64,000 bases of DNA from Euryarchaeota archaeon UBA171 (GTDB lineage Archaea; Thermoplasmatota; Poseidoniia; Poseidoniales; Thalassarchaeaceae). Shown in pieces: positions 1-7,258 of this stretch. The notes below the pieces were generated by a model. It had not been told where the DNA came from. It saw only the letters and a list, made by a program, of their open reading frames with translations, and did not search any database. A program made the position numbers and the translations under genes. Location: positions 6,469 through 70,468 of the forward strand of contig DANO01000029.1 of NCBI GenBank assembly GCA_002497295.1, in the 5' to 3' direction. Each line of letters begins with the position of its first letter. Within the stretch, counting starts at the first letter, position 1.

Positions 1-127
1 TATCACGGGCATGGAATGCTGCAGAAAGACCGGAATATGACGCTGACCCACCCAATATGCTACTGACCTTTCCGCTTGGCGTCTGTATGTCGTCATATCC
101 GATGCTACCGACAATCACAAGATCCAT
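1..127 (-). CDS. PfkB-family sugar/nucleoside kinase, 5' part only
   Basis: Reading the minus strand from the ATG at 127 gives 42 residues before the window edge. They begin MDLVIVGSIGYDD and contain a GGSASYSG segment, which is the usual N-terminal substrate-binding start of PfkB/ribokinase-type kinases (beta strand, then the di-glycine motif). The gene starts only 4 nt after the stop of the biotin carboxylase gene, so the two are probably one transcription unit. The catalytic GAGD-type motif lies outside the window, so substrate and activity cannot be judged. Confidence 0.75.
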   Translation of the reverse strand, partial: MDLVIVGSIGYDDIQTPSGKVSSILGGSASYSGLSAAFHARD

Positions 128-131
128 GCCG

Positions 132-1466
132 TCACCTAAAATCATGATCTTCTAGATATGAAATTGTAATTTCCCTATTTACAAAATCGGGCTCTCTGAG
201 TATCTTCCTATGCAATGGGATTAACGTTTCCACTCCATCAAGGACGGTTTCTCTCAACGCTGCATCCAATCTCTCAATGGCTTCTTTTCTATCACTCCCG
301 TGTGCTATAATCTTGGCAAGCAGGGAGTCGAAACAAGTTGGCATAGAATATCCGGAACAGGCATGTGAATCTACTCTTATACCGGGTCCAGAGGGAAGGA
401 TACACTCCCATAGCCTCCCTGGCGCAGGTGTAAAATCTTCAGATCTCTCGGCATTTATTCTAGCTTGTATTGCATGGCCTCGCAAGCATATATCTTCTTG
501 GCTTACTGGAAGGGATTCGCCTGCAGCGACCCTAATCCCCAATGATACTAGGTCAAAGCCTGTCAGAGCCTCTGTTACCGTGTGCTCAACCTGGACTCTT
601 GGATTGACTTCCAAGAAGTAGAATTCTCCTTTAGCATCCCTCAGGAATTCGAATGTCGCAAGGCCGCGGTATCCTACTGCCTTCGCACCTTCGACAACTT
701 TGGATCCGATTCTTTCTCTAGTCTCATCATCCAGCCATGGTCCCTCTTCCAGTATCTTCTGATGGCGCCTCTGTATGGAACAAAAGCGCTCGCCAAAATG
801 AACTGCGTCTTTCCCATCGCCAAGAACCTGGAATTCAATGTGCTGTGCTTCCTCTATGTACTTCTCGACAAAGACTCTGCCATCTCCAAAGGCTGAAGAG
901 GCTCTACTCGAACATAGACGGAATGCAGAGTCGAACTCGTCTTCGCTGCGTACTATTTGCATCCCTATGCCGCCGCCTCCAGCAGCGGCTTTGATGATTA
1001 CTGGATAGCCAATCTCTACTGCAAGAGCCATGGCACTCTCAGAGCTCTCTATTGGTTCTTCTGACCCTAGCGCGACAGGGAGGCCTGCGGCAGTCATCGC
1101 GGAACGAGCCTGTATCTTATCTCCAAGAAGTTCGAGAATTTCGGGAGAAGGGCCGATGAAGGTGATTTCTTCTTCAGCGAGTCTTCGAGCCAGATTAGGA
1201 TTTTCCGCGAGAAAGCCATACCCCGGATGGACTGCATCGGCTCCGACATTTTTTGCAGCCTCTACAACTGCTTCAACATCGAGATAACTCGCAAGAGGAT
1301 CATCGCGATAGATCTGTACTGCCGAATCGGACCAGCGAACAGGCAGGCTCGTTCTATCCTCTCTTCCGTGTATTATTGAGGCCTCAATGCCGAGTGTTCT
1401 AAGAGATCTCATTATCCTCAATGCGATTTCACCGCGATTTGCGATAAGCACTCGTGAGAATCCCAT
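132..1466 (-). CDS. accC: Biotin carboxylase subunit of an acyl-CoA carboxylase
   Basis: The 444-residue product has the full biotin carboxylase layout: N-terminal Rossmann-like start (VLIANRGEIALRI), the glycine-rich ATP-grasp loop KAAAGGGG at about 159-166, and the catalytic stretch EVNPRVQVEHTVTE at 286-299. The family carboxylates biotin carried on a BCCP domain using ATP and bicarbonate. No BCCP domain is fused at the C-terminus and none is encoded next door, so the carrier and carboxyltransferase must be elsewhere. The length is normal for AccC (about 450). It could equally serve an acetyl-/propionyl-CoA carboxylase or a two-subunit pyruvate carboxylase. Confidence 0.93.
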   Translation of the reverse strand: MGFSRVLIANRGEIALRIMRSLRTLGIEASIIHGREDRTSLPVRWSDSAVQIYRDDPLASYLDVEAVVEAAKNVGADAVHPGYGFLAENPNLARRLAEEEITFIGPSPEILELLGDKIQARSAMTAAGLPVALGSEEPIESSESAMALAVEIGYPVIIKAAAGGGGIGMQIVRSEDEFDSAFRLCSSRASSAFGDGRVFVEKYIEEAQHIEFQVLGDGKDAVHFGERFCSIQRRHQKILEEGPWLDDETRERIGSKVVEGAKAVGYRGLATFEFLRDAKGEFYFLEVNPRVQVEHTVTEALTGFDLVSLGIRVAAGESLPVSQEDICLRGHAIQARINAERSEDFTPAPGRLWECILPSGPGIRVDSHACSGYSMPTCFDSLLAKIIAHGSDRKEAIERLDAALRETVLDGVETLIPLHRKILREPDFVNREITISYLEDHDFR

Positions 1467-1517
1467 TGACTCTACGACAGGAGGGCAACGTTTGAGTTCA
1501 TCTGAAATTATCAGTTC

Positions 1518-2795
1518 TCAATATACGTCTCTGAGATATCTCTTCTCGGTCCTCATCATTCGGGTTTCAACGAATTCATGAGCGTCTTCTTCAGACATGC
1601 CCCCATGTTCGCCGCAAATTCCTATAAGCGTCTTATGAACGTCTTTTGCCATTCGAGACTTATCTCCACAGACGTAGAAATAAGCACCACCATCTATCCA
1701 TGCCCATATTTCTTCCCCGTGTTTTTTCATGAGGTGCTGAACATACACTTTCTCCGAGCCATCTCTGGACCAGGCTAGGTCATGTTTGGTCAGAATCCCC
1801 CTCTCCTTCCAATCATCCATTTCTTCCTTGTAGTAATTTTCACCAGACTCCGTCCAATCGCCAAAGAATAGCCAATTTCTTCCAGTAGCCCCGTCGATGT
1901 CTCTCTGCTGCAAGAAGGCTCTGAATGGTGCTATTCCTGTTCCTGGGCCTACCATGATTATGTCTGTACTGAGATCTTTTGGCAGAATAAAAGATCGAGT
2001 GGGGGACATGAAGACTCCAATATCTGTCTCTACTACCTTGCAGCGATCTGCGAGAAAGCCAGTAGCTAATCCGGTTCTATCTCTGTCATGATGGTTGTAT
2101 CGGACGATTCCCACAGTAAGATGGACAGTACCGGGCTCGTAATCAGGGCTACTAGCAATAGAATACAGTCTTGGCTTGAGTCGGTCCATTCCATCCACAA
2201 GTTGTTGGGGAGTTGATATTATGTGTCCAAAATCAGAGATAGCATCAATGTAGTCCCTTGACCAGATGTAATCTTCAAGCTTTGAGTCGTCACCATTCAT
2301 CCCATTCCATAAATCGATTGCAGGATCTGCAACAGAGCCAATTTCATGATATTCCGAGGGGACGTCCCCCTCTAATCCTGAGCCGCTCCAATCCAAAAGT
2401 ACAGTATCGTCATTGGTGGAAGTTCTAGTTCTGGAGACCAGTCGAATACTAATTTCTTCAGGTGCTTCAAGACGCTCACCAAGGTTCCGGACCCATTTCT
2501 TTGATAGACGATGTATCTCATAGGCAGACGTTAGAGCCTGCCTCAATTCCATATCCCCCATGTGAGTATCAACTACCTCAGACCCGGAAAATCCTGATGC
2601 TGCAAGTAAATCTTCAACAAGTTTCGAAGGTGAAACGGGCACTACTCCTAGAGCATCCCCTGCCTTGTACTCTAGTCCGGACGAAGCCAAATCGAAAACT
2701 ACGTGCCTGGTTTCTTTACCGGAACCCTCTCCATTAAGGACGAAATTCTGAGTCAAATTTGAACTGTATGGGTTTTTTGCGCTCCAGTCAGTCAT
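1518..2795 (-). CDS. CysJ/CPR-like NADPH flavin reductase without an FMN domain
   Basis: This 425-residue protein matches the FAD and NAD(P)H half of sulfite reductase flavoprotein and cytochrome P450 reductase. It has the connecting and FAD domains with RLYSIASSP at 209-217, the NADPH pyrophosphate loop GPGTGIAPFR at 283-292, and the family's aromatic C-terminus ending RDVY. The flavodoxin-like FMN domain found at the N-terminus of CysJ (about 600 residues) is absent, and there is no ferredoxin domain, so electrons must pass to a separate carrier. It follows the accC unit on the same strand with a 51-nt gap (accC lies downstream). A partner role with the BoxB-like oxygenase at 15.6 kb is possible but is only inference. 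Confidence 0.85.
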   Translation of the reverse strand: MTDWSAKNPYSSNLTQNFVLNGEGSGKETRHVVFDLASSGLEYKAGDALGVVPVSPSKLVEDLLAASGFSGSEVVDTHMGDMELRQALTSAYEIHRLSKKWVRNLGERLEAPEEISIRLVSRTRTSTNDDTVLLDWSGSGLEGDVPSEYHEIGSVADPAIDLWNGMNGDDSKLEDYIWSRDYIDAISDFGHIISTPQQLVDGMDRLKPRLYSIASSPDYEPGTVHLTVGIVRYNHHDRDRTGLATGFLADRCKVVETDIGVFMSPTRSFILPKDLSTDIIMVGPGTGIAPFRAFLQQRDIDGATGRNWLFFGDWTESGENYYKEEMDDWKERGILTKHDLAWSRDGSEKVYVQHLMKKHGEEIWAWIDGGAYFYVCGDKSRMAKDVHKTLIGICGEHGGMSEEDAHEFVETRMMRTEKRYLRDVY

Positions 2796-2911
2796 GCCTG
2801 CGACCCCTTCTACAATTGATGTTGGGTCGAAGGTCCCTTATCAAAATCGCTAGGAAATGCATACCTTGAATCAATCGAAGCGGTCAAGCGGATTGACCTT
2901 CTGGATTGGCC

Positions 2912-3697
2912 ATGTCCCGCATCACCTTCATCGGAACCGGGAATGCTTTCTCCCCCGATGGTAGGCTCCATGCATGTCTTTCAATTGACAATAATATCTT
3001 GATTGACACGCCCCCAACCATCATGGCTCAGCTTAGGAGGAATGGCACAGATATCTCCAATATTCGCCACGTCCTCATAACCCACTGGCATGGCGATCAC
3101 ACATTCGGAATGCCATTTATTCTACTGGATAGGAAATACATATCAGATCCGAATGGCGATAGTGATCTAACAGTATATTTGAGACCAGGTGGAGAGGAGT
3201 TTTTCTCTTTACTTTGCAATATGGCCTTCCCCGGAAGTCTTGAGGAGTCTCTGAAGAGCTCAGTAGATTGGAATACGGATGAATCTGGGCATCTTGGTGG
3301 TACAGGTTGGGCATATGAGAGGTTTCCAGTGCATCACACTCCTGAAACAGATCCTAATGGATACGATTTGATTCATGATAGTGGTTTCCGGTTACTGCAT
3401 TGTGGAGATTCTGGACCTTGTGAGGAGATTGAAAAGAGGGCCGTCGGAGCTGATGTGGTGATTCTTGAAATGGGGGTTCCAGACATTGGAGAGTTTCCCT
3501 ATCATCATCGGCCATCTGATGTGATTTCATTCGTTCAAAGGCACCCGGATGTCAAAGTTTTAGTCACTCACAATTACGCGTCTGGCAAGGGTGTAGAATC
3601 AGGTTTCAGGATGGCGGACCTTCCTGAATCAGTACATCAACTGGAAGATGGCGATTGGTTGCAAGTAAATGAAGACGGTTCTTTTACTGTTAATTAA
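2912..3697 (+). CDS. Metallo-beta-lactamase-fold hydrolase (RNase Z-like group)
   Basis: The 261-residue product carries the binuclear zinc motif HWHGDH at 58-63, a downstream HCGDSG segment that supplies the bridging Asp, and a late HHRPSD stretch. The beginning (ITFIGTGNAF) is like the RNase Z/AtsA branch of the fold. The RNA-binding exosite arm of true tRNase Z is not recognisable, so substrate is unknown. The ATG at 2912 is preferred over an in-frame TTG two codons upstream. It diverges from the flavin reductase gene across a 116-nt gap. Confidence 0.82.
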   Translation: MSRITFIGTGNAFSPDGRLHACLSIDNNILIDTPPTIMAQLRRNGTDISNIRHVLITHWHGDHTFGMPFILLDRKYISDPNGDSDLTVYLRPGGEEFFSLLCNMAFPGSLEESLKSSVDWNTDESGHLGGTGWAYERFPVHHTPETDPNGYDLIHDSGFRLLHCGDSGPCEEIEKRAVGADVVILEMGVPDIGEFPYHHRPSDVISFVQRHPDVKVLVTHNYASGKGVESGFRMADLPESVHQLEDGDWLQVNEDGSFTVN

Positions 3698-3921
3698 TTT
3701 ACATATTTTATAACATCATTACAATGTTTATCTTTGAGATTGAGATGAACGATATATGATGAATAATGAGTCTAACCTTCTCCTCAGGTACCTTTCATCA
3801 CTGGGTTTGTCCATATTGTTTGAGTCGGATCTTATGTCTCGGCATATCGTATATATTCTAATCTTCATGATGTTTTATTTTGTTAATAAAATCACGATAA
3901 CAGGTCTAATAGAGGCGTTCG

Positions 3922-3960
3922 TTTATATCCGCACTATGGACGATAACTGGTTCCATAGTG
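3922..3960 (+). promoter_or_regulatory. Probable orc1 promoter with overlapping inverted repeat
   Basis: A TATA-like box (TTTATATC, 3922-3929) is followed by a perfect 9-bp inverted repeat, CACTATGGA at 3932-3940 and TCCATAGTG at 3952-3960, with an 11-nt spacer. Archaeal transcription usually starts about 25 nt downstream of TATA, which would fall in the second arm. A regulator, or Orc1 itself, binding here could therefore block initiation. The resulting leader would be about 130 nt long. Confidence 0.45.
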
Positions 3961-4022
3961 AATGAACTCTAGGGGACGTTTATTATCGAAGAGTGCATCG
4001 GTCGAGACCTGCGCATTAGAGC

Positions 4023-4043
4023 ATCCCGGGTCTGACCTGGGAT
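4023..4043 (+). other. Hairpin in the presumed orc1 leader
   Basis: The arms ATCCCGGGT (4023-4031) and ACCTGGGAT (4035-4043) pair over nine positions with one G-U pair and a 3-nt loop. It lies about 40 nt before the orc1 ATG and inside the leader expected from the TATA box at 3922. It could be a structured leader, a protein-binding palindrome or part of an origin; the sequence alone does not separate these. Confidence 0.4.
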
Positions 4044-4082
4044 AATCATGAGTCGTGGTTTAGAAGATTAAGGTGTTAAAAA

Positions 4083-5321
4083 ATGAGTGAGAATATTTTC
4101 GATTCTCTTATCGAAAATGATTCTCTTTTTGTGAATCGTGGAGCTTTCGAGCATGGTTTCGAACCTCAGAACCTCCCTCATCGTGAAAAGGAAGTTCGGG
4201 CTCTTGGGGAGAATCTTGTTGAAGCTCTAAGAGGGCATATTCCGTCAAATATGCTCCTGTACGGGGTTCCTGGATCAGGAAAGACGATAGTCACCAAGAC
4301 GGTGCTAAAACAGCTCAAAGCCAAAGGAAGGGCCAATGGGACTGCTGTCAAAGCGTACACCATAAACTGCAGAACTGTGGACACCAAATATCGAGTTGTT
4401 CAAGCTCTTGCAAATCGTCTTGAGCGGGACGAAGATGTGAAGATTCCATTCACTGGGTGGCCAACTGACAGAGTTCTCGAAGAGTTTCGAAGAAGAATGG
4501 ACCGAAGGGGCGGAATCCATGTGATAGTTCTTGACGAAATAGATCACCTTGTGTCTAAAGTTGGAGACTCGATAATATACAATCTTACCAATCTCAATTT
4601 GGAATTAGAGTCGTCCAGATGCTGCATTATCGGCATTAGTAACGATCTTTACTTCACAAAGATGCTGACGCCCCAAGTAGCATCGAGGCTTGCCCAGATT
4701 GATCTCGTCTTCCACCCCTATGGTGCAAATCAGATAAATGACATTCTCGAAGATAGAGTGCTGAGAGGGGTTCGACCTGGTGCCCTTGAGAGCGGTGTGA
4801 TCGGACTGTGTTCTGCATTGGCTGCTCAAGAACATGGCGATGCGCGAAGGGCTCTTGATCTTCTCAGAATCGCAATCAAGAAGGCGCAAAAAATGGGTCA
4901 TGATTTGGTGGACAAGGGGCATGTCAGACTTGCACAGAGTCAACTAGAGCATGATCAACTGACGCCCGTACTCAGAACTCTTCCCCTTCAACAAAAGATT
5001 CTGCTCTTTTCAATCTGCATGAATGAGGACAATGGGCTCAGGAATATTTCCACCGGGGAAATATTCAGAACTTATTCAGAGGTATGTCTGAGGGTTATGA
5101 TAGAGCCCCTCACACCTCGAAGGATATCATCGCTTCTAAACGAATTAGATAGTCTTGGAATTATAATCGCAAGGAATGTCAGCAAAGGTCGTGGTGGAAG
5201 AAGCAAACAGATCAATTCAGCAATACCAGGATCTCTTGACGTTATGACTGAATTGAGAGACTCGGAACCACTTATTGTAGAGGCTTCGAAGGGGAAATAT
5301 CGTCTTCAGAGGCCGCTCTGA
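4083..5321 (+). CDS. cdc6: Orc1/Cdc6-type replication initiator ATPase
   Basis: This 412-residue protein is a standard archaeal Orc1/Cdc6: AAA+ module with Walker A GVPGSGKT (61-68), Walker B VIVLDEIDHL (147-156), sensor-1 Asn in IGISND (about 187) and sensor-2 Arg in GDARRALDLLR (252-262), followed by a winged-helix DNA-binding domain from about residue 300. The family binds origin recognition boxes and loads MCM. The arginine in GDARRA and intact Walker motifs indicate an active ATPase. The gap upstream carries AT-rich DNA and inverted repeats that may be its origin and promoter. Confidence 0.95.
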   Translation: MSENIFDSLIENDSLFVNRGAFEHGFEPQNLPHREKEVRALGENLVEALRGHIPSNMLLYGVPGSGKTIVTKTVLKQLKAKGRANGTAVKAYTINCRTVDTKYRVVQALANRLERDEDVKIPFTGWPTDRVLEEFRRRMDRRGGIHVIVLDEIDHLVSKVGDSIIYNLTNLNLELESSRCCIIGISNDLYFTKMLTPQVASRLAQIDLVFHPYGANQINDILEDRVLRGVRPGALESGVIGLCSALAAQEHGDARRALDLLRIAIKKAQKMGHDLVDKGHVRLAQSQLEHDQLTPVLRTLPLQQKILLFSICMNEDNGLRNISTGEIFRTYSEVCLRVMIEPLTPRRISSLLNELDSLGIIIARNVSKGRGGRSKQINSAIPGSLDVMTELRDSEPLIVEASKGKYRLQRPL

Positions 5322-5340
5322 ATTATGATTTGGGCCGGTA

Positions 5341-5883
5341 ATGGTTAAACAGAGAGCCAAGGTGCCGCGAGCGATGGCACAGAGTTCTTGGAAGGATGAA
5401 GTAACCAAGCCTAGTCGATTCTTGTCGGTTGTTTCATTCTGTATAGGGGCGTGGCTTGCCTTTGTCTCACTAATCAACGTAGCATTCGGCGCTTTCGCCC
5501 CGGGGCAGAAAATCGAATGGCTGGGCTTCATGGATGGTTCAAGTCTCTCTGAAGCTTATTCAGCGCATTCTTCCATATCTATCGGCGTTGGCGATATCAT
5601 TGCATTTGCTCTTGCAGCGATCCTAATTGTAATCGGAGCAAGGGGGATAGAATCTTCCACTGGATTGCGCACATTCCTACATTCAATAATACAAAGACCT
5701 CGTCAAATGATGAGTTCGAAAGGTGAGTTATCCCTTATTGTGGCAAACTGGATGGTAGTCGGCGGGATTGTATTCTATGTAATCTGGTCCACGATTAATA
5801 CCACGTGGGTTGATCCCGGTGTTTATTCAGTTTCCATAGTAGCGATTGCTAGTGGCCTAGGCATTGAAGCCATGCACGAGTAA
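5341..5883 (+). CDS. Unknown integral membrane protein, 180 aa
   Basis: I do not recognise a family. The protein has a basic N-terminus (about residues 1-27), then hydrophobic segments at roughly 28-52, 81-101, 133-152 and 158-175, giving about four membrane passes. It starts 20 nt after the orc1 stop on the same strand, so the two are probably co-transcribed, but nothing in the sequence links it to replication. The start ATG at 5341 is supported by the continuous reading frame only. Confidence 0.65.
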   Translation: MVKQRAKVPRAMAQSSWKDEVTKPSRFLSVVSFCIGAWLAFVSLINVAFGAFAPGQKIEWLGFMDGSSLSEAYSAHSSISIGVGDIIAFALAAILIVIGARGIESSTGLRTFLHSIIQRPRQMMSSKGELSLIVANWMVVGGIVFYVIWSTINTTWVDPGVYSVSIVAIASGLGIEAMHE

Positions 5884-5896
5884 TGTTATTCCTCGC

Positions 5897-6913
5897 TCAT
5901 GGACTTTCAAGAGCCATTAATTCTAGAATCGCCCTACAATTTTTCTTGGTCTCCAGATCAGTCACTCGGGTTACAACCCCCCTACCAGGCTGTCCGTAAA
6001 TTATCACTGAGTCAATAGGGAGCATCAAATGAAGTACTATTGGTGAAAGGTCTTCTTCTCCCTCAACTACGATCAGCGACTTTAATCCATGGTCTAGTGA
6101 ATTGACAGCACTCTTGCAAGTTTCGAATAATTGTGGAGTTAATTTTCCTGCTGGATTTTGAGCGGTGGAAACTATATCGAATTTTGAATGGTCGATGAGT
6201 TTTGTATTGGGCCAATTGTTTCGTTTTGTCATTCCATCTATTAGTGCAATATCTGGAATGCATGAAAGTTTGAGTAGTCCCAAAACGGTCACGTCTCCGA
6301 CTGCGACAATATTCGAATCGCTTTGAATTGATTCGAGAGCCTTGGTTAGAGCTACGGCATGATCTGATTCTGGACCCTTATGTAACGTGCCGAAAGGTGT
6401 TTTCAACATCAACTCAACCTCTGGCGAGAGAACTCTTGCACCTTTGAAATCAGATTCATGAACGAACAACTCTCCTGACTGATCTATTACACCATTGCGG
6501 ATACGCGAACTCGATATTACTTGGCCATCAGGCCCTCTGGCGTGCTCTATCACAATGATTTCAAGGGATTTCATTTGATGCTCTATTCGGATTCTATTTA
6601 TTTCTTCACAGCCGGATAGAGTCTCTTTTGTACATATTATGGCATCTGCATTTGAATGTTCAATGGCAGGTCCAAATGAATCATGAAGGATATCAAATGA
6701 TACTCTGCTCCTGAAATCTGGTTCGATAATCATCTCAATTTCTGAACGTCGCCTACTCCAATCCCAGCATCTCTCATCTTTCTTCTTTGCAACATCATCG
6801 CTGGTAATCCATATCTCCAGATGAGCGCAATACCCCAATGCTTGATTGATTAGCCAAGCATGGCCCTCATGCACACGATCGAAGGTTCCGCCGAGAAGGC
6901 CGCGTTGGAACAT
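5897..6913 (-). CDS. Bifunctional phosphopantetheine adenylyltransferase / GTP-dependent dephospho-CoA kinase
   Basis: Residues 1-155 form a nucleotidyltransferase of the archaeal CoaD type, with GGTFDRVHEGH (8-18, containing the HxGH active-site motif) and SSSRIRNG (134-141). Residues from about 165 to 338 match the DUF359 family, the archaeal GTP-dependent dephospho-CoA kinase, with VGDVTV (205-210), VEGEEDLS (283-290) and YGQPGRGVV (306-314). Together they would carry out the last two steps of coenzyme A synthesis in one polypeptide; in most archaea these are separate proteins. No frameshift or stop interrupts the join. The ATG at 6913 directly precedes the first beta strand, so the start is secure. 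Confidence 0.9.
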   Translation of the reverse strand: MFQRGLLGGTFDRVHEGHAWLINQALGYCAHLEIWITSDDVAKKKDERCWDWSRRRSEIEMIIEPDFRSRVSFDILHDSFGPAIEHSNADAIICTKETLSGCEEINRIRIEHQMKSLEIIVIEHARGPDGQVISSSRIRNGVIDQSGELFVHESDFKGARVLSPEVELMLKTPFGTLHKGPESDHAVALTKALESIQSDSNIVAVGDVTVLGLLKLSCIPDIALIDGMTKRNNWPNTKLIDHSKFDIVSTAQNPAGKLTPQLFETCKSAVNSLDHGLKSLIVVEGEEDLSPIVLHLMLPIDSVIIYGQPGRGVVTRVTDLETKKNCRAILELMALESP

Positions 6914-7258
6914 GTACCTTCATCTTGAGTCTCGGACTTTAGGGCTGCGGGTATTGTGCCCCGGGGCGTAACGGGCGCCATCATCGCGATGGCTCCGGGC
7001 CCTGACCCACCCCGGGACGTCTGTAGGAGGATGGGGTTGTCCCATGAGTCATTCCGTAGTCATCTGGGGACCCATCATCCTCCATCCGTACGATTGCTCC
7101 GCAGATCATCCCAAAAGGTCACGGCGGTCTTCGTCGTCCGGTAGCCCGAACCGTGGTACCGCGGTTCATCCTAAGCCTCCGGCGTGGGGGCTTCGTCGAC
7201 GCGGTGTTGCCGGACGGGCATTATACCCGGAGAATGTTGTGGATATCAAGTCATGGAA
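6914..7258. other. 345-nt GC-rich intergenic region containing a structured RNA candidate
   Basis: No protein-coding frame here is convincing. The gap lies between the start of the CoA-synthesis gene and the stop of the 852-residue minus-strand gene. It is visibly richer in G and C than the other non-coding gaps and is almost wholly occupied by complementary segments that fold into a closed structure at 6948-7229, described separately. The flanks (6914-6945 and 7230-7258) hold nothing distinctive. Confidence 0.7.
6948..7229 (+). ncRNA. Candidate structured non-coding RNA, family unknown
   Basis: The two ends pair: 6948-6961 with 7216-7229, 14 positions including one U-U mismatch and one G-U pair. 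Inside are a hairpin 6977-6982/6988-6993, a long arm 7026-7033/7076-7083 with an inner helix 7039-7043/7067-7071, and a stem 7136-7141/7210-7215 that encloses two hairpins, 7148-7155/7160-7167 and 7173-7180/7186-7193. At three places the pairing is G-U when read on the plus strand and would be a C-A mismatch on the minus strand, so the transcript should be plus. I found no RNase P core motifs (GAGGAAAGTC, ACAGAA), no SRP helix-8 signature and no rRNA or tRNA, so the family is left open. Confidence 0.6.

Larger units (their letters stand above)
3698..4082. other. AT-rich intergenic region before orc1/cdc6; possible replication origin
   Basis: This 385-nt gap has no convincing gene. From left to right it holds an AT-rich tract after the hydrolase stop, a 7-bp inverted repeat (arms 3873-3879 and 3885-3891), a TATA-like box at about 3922-3929, a 9-bp inverted repeat (3932-3940 and 3952-3960), and a hairpin at 4023-4043. 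The stretch 3951-3975 reads TTCCA, then GTGAA, then AGGGG with short spacers, which loosely resembles archaeal origin recognition boxes. Many archaeal origins lie beside orc1/cdc6, so an origin is plausible, but repeated copies of the box were not found. Confidence 0.4.

Noticed and set aside
3756..3965. Possible 69-residue protein in the gap before orc1
   Set aside because: The frame covers the TATA-like box and inverted repeats, has no ribosome binding site, is AT-driven in composition and shows no known family.
6948..7229. RNase P RNA or SRP RNA as the identity of the structured region
   Set aside because: The closed-end fold is similar, but neither strand has the conserved RNase P core (GAGGAAAGTC, ACAGAA) or the SRP helix-8 GGAA loop with AGCAG, so neither name is supported.
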